Source: Bosea sp. NBC_00550
Lineage (GTDB): Bacteria > Pseudomonadota > Alphaproteobacteria > Rhizobiales > Beijerinckiaceae
DNA length: 64,000 nucleotides
Assembly (NCBI RefSeq): GCF_026020075.1
Contig: NZ_CP102772.1
Span: 4,492,501 to 4,556,500 of the forward strand
Direction of reading: 5' to 3'
Part shown: one piece after another, positions 60,450-64,000 of the stretch
How the letters are laid out: each line of letters begins with the position of its first letter
Position numbering within the stretch: position 1 is the stretch's first letter
Made by a program: the position numbers and the translations under genes
The notes under the pieces: model-generated
Databases searched by the model: none
What the model was told of the DNA's origin: nothing
What the model saw: the letters and a program-made list of their open reading frames with translations, nothing else

Positions 60450-61010
60450 TCAGAACAGCGCCGTCGGGGCGAATTGCGCCAGGGCCATTAGCGCGAAGCC
60501 TGCAAGGCCGAGCGCGACGCCCGTCCAGGCGAGCAGGACGACGCCGGTGATGATCGCGGCCGAGGAGATCACGATGGCGATCTGGATCAGGCCGGACGCG
60601 ATGTCGAACTTGTCGTCGCGCGCGGCGGCGATATCGCGCTGCGCCTCGGCCGCCTTGGCGCGGGCGGCGAGCTCCTTGCGCCCCTCCTGGGTTTCGGGCT
60701 CGGAATCATAGCGCGCGGCGGTCTGCTTCCAGCTCTCGATGCGCTTGGTCAGTCGCTGGCGGGCGGCCTCGTCGGTGACGCCGGCAAGCTCGACCTCCAT
60801 CGCCTCGGCGGCGGTGCGCACCGCCGTCCCGCGGATCGTCTTGGCCTGGAAGAAGGCCCAGAGATTGGAGGCCTCGATGTTCTTGGCGACCGCCTCCTGC
60901 TCGGCATTCTTGCCGCCGATCTCTGAGAAGGCGAGCATCAGCGCCAGCAGCGCGATCAGGAGCGCGATGCGCTTGTTGCCGCCCTCGGGCGTTTCGACGG
61001 AGCCGGACAC
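60450..61010 (-). CDS. DUF4337 membrane protein
   Basis: 186 residues from a GTG at 61010, behind GAGG 7 nt upstream. An N-terminal membrane helix (RIALLIALLALMLAFSE) is followed by the DUF4337 segment EASNLWAFFQAKTIRGTAVR, a charged helical region (about 85-125), and two C-terminal membrane helices. Function unknown. 64 bp downstream of it on the other side lies xerC, transcribed toward it. Confidence 0.85.
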   Translation of the reverse strand: MSGSVETPEGGNKRIALLIALLALMLAFSEIGGKNAEQEAVAKNIEASNLWAFFQAKTIRGTAVRTAAEAMEVELAGVTDEAARQRLTKRIESWKQTAARYDSEPETQEGRKELAARAKAAEAQRDIAAARDDKFDIASGLIQIAIVISSAAIITGVVLLAWTGVALGLAGFALMALAQFAPTALF

Positions 61011-61074
61011 GAATCACCTCGCAGGCCGATATTGGCGGGCGCTGTTTAAGGCTTTCCGTTAAGTCAGCAACAGC

Positions 61075-62001
61075 TCAGCGCCCGGCGCGTGGATGGGCGG
61101 CGTCATAGGCCGCCATCAGCCGCGTCGAATCGATGCGGGTGTAGATCTGCGTCGTCGAGAGCGAGGCGTGGCCGAGCAGTTCCTGGATGGCGCGCAGGTC
61201 ACCGCCCCGGCCGAGCAGATGCGTCGCGAAGGAATGGCGCAGGGAGTGCGGCGTGGCGGAGGAGGGCAGGCCGAGCGCGCCGCGCAGGCCCTCGACCGCG
61301 AGCTGGATGATGCGGGGCGAGAGCGGCCCGCCCTTGGCGCCCACGAAGAGCGGGCCTTCCGGTGGCAGGCGCCAGGGGCAGAGCTTGAGATACTCGGCGA
61401 TCGCGGTGATCACGACCGGCAGCACCGGCACCATGCGGGTCTTGTTCCCCTTGCCGATCACGGTCAGCGCGTCGCCGGCATTCTGCGGCGCCTGTGAACG
61501 AGCGAGCGAGAGCGCCTCCGAGATGCGCAGGCCGCTGCCATAGAGCAGGCCGAGCACGGCGGCATCGCGGGCGAGGACCCACTGCTCGCGCTCCTCTCCG
61601 GCGCGGGTATCGGCCTGCGTGACGGCGCGGGCGGCGCTGGGCTCGAGCGGGCGCGGCAACGATTTGCCCAGCCGCGGCCCGCGCGTCGCGGCGAAGGCGG
61701 CGGCGGTGAGCTTGCCGTTGCGCTCTCCGAAGCGGGCAAAGGAGCGCAAGCTCGCGAGCTGGCGCATCAGCGTGCGATTGCCGACGCCGTCGCGGCGGCG
61801 CTGGCCGAGGAAGGCGCGCAGATCGACGGGCTTCAGCGCGGCGATATCCGAGAGCGAGGGGGCGCCGCCGAGATGCTCGGTCAGGAACGCCGTGAACTGG
61901 CCGAGGTCGCGGCCATAGGCCTCCAGCGTCTTGGGCGAGAGGCGCCGCTCGGACGAGAGGTGGGAAAGCCAGTCCCGCCGGAAGCTGTCGAAATCGGTCA
62001 T
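61075..62001 (-). CDS. xerC: Tyrosine recombinase XerC
   Basis: 308 residues. N-terminal SAM-like core-binding domain (RRLSPKTLEAYGRDLGQF). Catalytic residues are Arg159 (GSGLRISEAL), Lys184/187 region (GKGNKTR), His252-x-x-Arg255 (HSLRHSFATH), His278 (GHASL) and Tyr287. It resolves chromosome dimers at dif with XerD. Adjacent to priA, a pairing common in alphaproteobacteria, rather than in a mobile element. Confidence 0.92.
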   Translation of the reverse strand: MTDFDSFRRDWLSHLSSERRLSPKTLEAYGRDLGQFTAFLTEHLGGAPSLSDIAALKPVDLRAFLGQRRRDGVGNRTLMRQLASLRSFARFGERNGKLTAAAFAATRGPRLGKSLPRPLEPSAARAVTQADTRAGEEREQWVLARDAAVLGLLYGSGLRISEALSLARSQAPQNAGDALTVIGKGNKTRMVPVLPVVITAIAEYLKLCPWRLPPEGPLFVGAKGGPLSPRIIQLAVEGLRGALGLPSSATPHSLRHSFATHLLGRGGDLRAIQELLGHASLSTTQIYTRIDSTRLMAAYDAAHPRAGR

Positions 62002-62009
62002 GGTGTACT

Positions 62010-62088
62010 CGTCATGCCGGGCTTGACCCGGGCATCTCTTCCCGCGCCTGCCTGTCCCGAGATGGTCGGGTCAAGCCAGACCATGACG
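62010..62088. repeat. Palindromic element, family B
   Basis: 79 bp from CGTCATGCCGGGCTTGACCC to GGTCAAGCCAGACCATGACG-type, one mismatch arm (AGACC). Just upstream of the xerC start. Confidence 0.88.
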
Positions 62089-62142
62089 CTCCCGCCTTAA
62101 CAGGTCGCGAATCGATGCTAGACATTGGCGGGAGAAACACGC

Positions 62143-62248
62143 CGTCATCCCGGACAAGCCGCGCGAGCGGCGCCGATCCGGGATCCATCGCAGAGCACCG
62201 CGCCCTATGATGGATCCGGAGCTCCGCTTCGCTCCGTCCGGGATGACG
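62143..62248. repeat. Palindromic element, family C
   Basis: 106 bp from CGTCATCCCGGACAAGCCGC to CCGTCCGGGATGACG, inner CCGGGATCCATCG and GATGGATCCGGAG arms. It ends 17 bp before the priA start, so the priA promoter must lie within or before it. Confidence 0.9.
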
Positions 62249-62265
62249 GCGGTGGTAGTTTGGCG

Positions 62266-64000
62266 ATGGCGCAGTTCGATTTGATCGATGACGAAACGAC
62301 AGCGGCGGATCAGGGCGGCACGGTCGACGTGCTGATTCCGCTCGGGCTCGACCAGGCCTACAGCTATGCCGTGCCGGCGGGGCTCGTCCTCCAGCCCGGC
62401 GATGTCGTGCAGGTGCCGCTCGGGCCGCGCGAGATCGTCGGTGTCGTCTGGGAGGCCGGCAGCGGACGCGGCGGCAATCTCAAGAAGGTCACCGGCAAGC
62501 TCGACATGCCGCCGCTCGATCCGGCGCTGATGAAGCTGGTCGACTGGGTGGCGTGGTACACGCTGGCGCCCAAGGGCTCGGTTCTGGCGCTGGCGCTGCG
62601 CCGGCCACCGGACGATGCGCCGGAGCGGCCGAAGCTGGGTGTCAGGCTCGTCGGCCCGCCGCCCGGCCGAATGACGCCGGCCCGCGCCCGCGCCATGGCC
62701 GCCGCCGAGGGTGGGTTGCTGATCGCGAAATCGGCGCTGGCCGAGGCGGCGTCGGTCAGTTCCGCCGTGATCGATTCCCTCGTCGATGCCGGCACCTTCG
62801 CCGTCGAGCCGCTGCCGCGCGAGGCGATCGCAGCCGCGCCCGATCCGAACCATGCCGTGCCCGAGCTGTCCGACGGGCAGGGCGCGGTCGCGCAGGCGCT
62901 TGTCGCATCCGTGCAGGCGAAGACGTTCGGCGTCTCGCTGCTCGAAGGCGTGACGGGCTCGGGCAAGACGGAGGTCTATTTCGAGGCGGTGGCCGAGGCG
63001 ATCCGGCAGGGCCGCCAGAGCCTGATCCTGATGCCGGAAATCGCGCTGACGGCACAGTTCATCGATCGTTTCGAGGCGCGCTTCGGCGTCCGGCCGGGGC
63101 TATGGCATTCGGCCGTCACCGGCCGCAAGCGCGAGCGGCTGCAGGCGGCGATCGCGAGTGGCGAGGCGAAGGTGGTGGCGGGCGCCCGCTCGGCCCTGTT
63201 CCTGCCCTACAAGGACCTCGGCCTCATCGTCGTCGATGAGGAGCACGAGGCGGCCTACAAGCAGGAGGACGGCGTCTCCTACCATGCCCGCGACATGGCG
63301 GTGGTGCGCGGCCGCATCGAGAACGCGCCGGTCGTGCTGGCCTCCGCCACGCCGTCGCTGGAGACCCGCGTCAATGCCGAGCGCGGGCGCTATGCCCACC
63401 TCAAATTGCCGGAGCGTTTCGGCGGGCGCGAATTGCCGGTGCTCGGCCTCGTCGATCTGCGCCGGGACAAGCCCGAGCGGGGCCGCTGGCTGTCGGGCGC
63501 GCTGGTCAAGGCGATCGAGGCCAATATCGAAGCCAAGGAGCAGTCGCTGCTGTTCCTCAACCGGCGCGGCTATGCGCCGCTGACGCTGTGCCGGGACTGC
63601 GGCCATCGCTTCCAGTGCCCGAACTGCACGGCCTGGCTGGTCGACCATCGCTTCCGCCGGGCGCTGGTCTGCCATCATTGCGGCCATGTCGAGCGCCGGC
63701 CGCATGAGTGCCCGGCCTGCCACCAGCCCGAGAGCCTGATGGCCTGCGGGCCGGGCGTGGAGCGGCTGGCCGAGGAGGTCGCGACGCTTTTTCCACAGGC
63801 GCGTTCGATCGTGCTCTCCAGCGATTTTCCGGGCGGAACCGAGCGCCTGAAGACGGAGCTGATGGCGGTGGCCGAGGGCGCGTTCGACATCGTCATCGGC
63901 ACGCAGCTCGTCGCCAAGGGCCACAACTTCCCCGGCATGACGCTGGTCGGCGTCGTCGATGCCGATCTCGGCCTGACGTCGGGCGATCCGCGCGCGGCCG
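62266..64000 (+). CDS. priA: Primosomal replication helicase PriA, 3' end outside the window
   Basis: 578 residues visible, open to the window edge. N-terminal DNA-binding domain (VDVLIPLGLDQAYSYAVPAG, VQVPLGPREIVGVVW), Walker A GVTGSGKTEVY, GARSALFLPYKDLGLIVVDE with DEEH box, ASATPSLET, and the zinc-binding cysteine pairs CRDCGH, CPNC, CHHCGH and CPAC. FDIVIGTQLVAKGHNFP follows. It restarts collapsed replication forks. I chose ATG 62266; a TTG two codons earlier is possible. No strong ribosome binding site. Confidence 0.95.
   Translation, partial: MAQFDLIDDETTAADQGGTVDVLIPLGLDQAYSYAVPAGLVLQPGDVVQVPLGPREIVGVVWEAGSGRGGNLKKVTGKLDMPPLDPALMKLVDWVAWYTLAPKGSVLALALRRPPDDAPERPKLGVRLVGPPPGRMTPARARAMAAAEGGLLIAKSALAEAASVSSAVIDSLVDAGTFAVEPLPREAIAAAPDPNHAVPELSDGQGAVAQALVASVQAKTFGVSLLEGVTGSGKTEVYFEAVAEAIRQGRQSLILMPEIALTAQFIDRFEARFGVRPGLWHSAVTGRKRERLQAAIASGEAKVVAGARSALFLPYKDLGLIVVDEEHEAAYKQEDGVSYHARDMAVVRGRIENAPVVLASATPSLETRVNAERGRYAHLKLPERFGGRELPVLGLVDLRRDKPERGRWLSGALVKAIEANIEAKEQSLLFLNRRGYAPLTLCRDCGHRFQCPNCTAWLVDHRFRRALVCHHCGHVERRPHECPACHQPESLMACGPGVERLAEEVATLFPQARSIVLSSDFPGGTERLKTELMAVAEGAFDIVIGTQLVAKGHNFPGMTLVGVVDADLGLTSGDPRAA

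Noticed and set aside
61075..62001. Phage or integron integrase
   Set aside because: Size, catalytic spacing and priA neighbour fit housekeeping XerC; no attachment site or cargo genes nearby.
7202..62248. CRISPR array as explanation of the recurring CGTCAT/ATGACG units
   Set aside because: Units are dispersed singly, kilobases apart, palindromic and of variable length, with no regular spacers or cas genes.
7202..62248. Insertion sequences or MITEs with a resident transposase
   Set aside because: No transposase frame, no clear target duplications; the elements look more like REP/RPE-type palindromes.

Overview
The window is high-GC DNA with densely packed genes, short intergenic gaps and many ATGA/TGATG overlaps. 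Several features suggest an alphaproteobacterium of the order Hyphomicrobiales (Rhizobiales): a class I lysyl-tRNA synthetase, an MbfA-type iron exporter behind an Irr/ICE-like palindrome, a rhizobial-style C-P lyase cluster with a DUF1045 gene and a hexapeptide acyltransferase, and Bug-type tripartite transporters. The abundant intergenic palindromes starting CGTCAT and ending ATGACG recall genomes such as Bosea, but the genus is only a guess. I see no rRNA, tRNA, CRISPR, prophage or insertion sequence.

Layout. 1-3273: end of a glycosyltransferase, a lysine-methyltransferase-like protein, and a soluble globin-coupled chemotaxis transducer behind an FNR/FixK-like box. 3391-16106: a complete phosphonate-degradation region. 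phnG-H-I-J-K-L-M and a DUF1045 gene run leftward. phnN is flipped to the opposite strand. A hexapeptide acyltransferase follows. phnF is divergent, and the phnC-D-E-E importer has its own PHO box. 16258-21266: a TetR regulator divergent from a two-gene RND efflux pump. 21864-29305: an alpha-2-macroglobulin/PBP1C pair. 29689-31146: a protease-like protein that appears to have lost its catalytic residues.

31275-34366: a tctCBA tripartite transporter. 34641-38885: an enoyl-CoA hydratase, a FadB/J-like bifunctional enzyme and a DUF808 membrane protein. 39102-44640: a nitroreductase, then an aconitase / Bug receptor / GntR-FCD regulator cluster. 44768-48584: an unrecognised protein, MbfA and LysRS. 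48958-54158: an M20 amidohydrolase, a lone solute receptor, and the uronate genes uxaC-uxuB. 54331-60296: a peptide-type ABC receptor with two permeases but no ATPase, then an amidase and an SDR. 60450-64000: a DUF4337 protein, xerC and the first part of priA.

The most striking structure is a set of 20 palindromic elements of about 80-215 bp, about one per 3 kb, in three families. Family A has GTCATTCCGGGGC ends and GGAACCC/GGGTTCC inner arms. Family B has CGTCATGCTCGGG ends and TTGACCCGAG arms. Family C has GTCATCCCGGG ends and GGGATCCATG/CATGGATCCC arms. Most are intergenic. Three are translated in frame inside conserved genes: the middle of PhnI, the C-terminus of PhnJ and the N-terminus of PBP1C. 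This resembles the Rickettsia palindromic elements. A second oddity is phnN, which sits inverted between two phn genes, shares its start-codon bases with one and overlaps the stop of the other.
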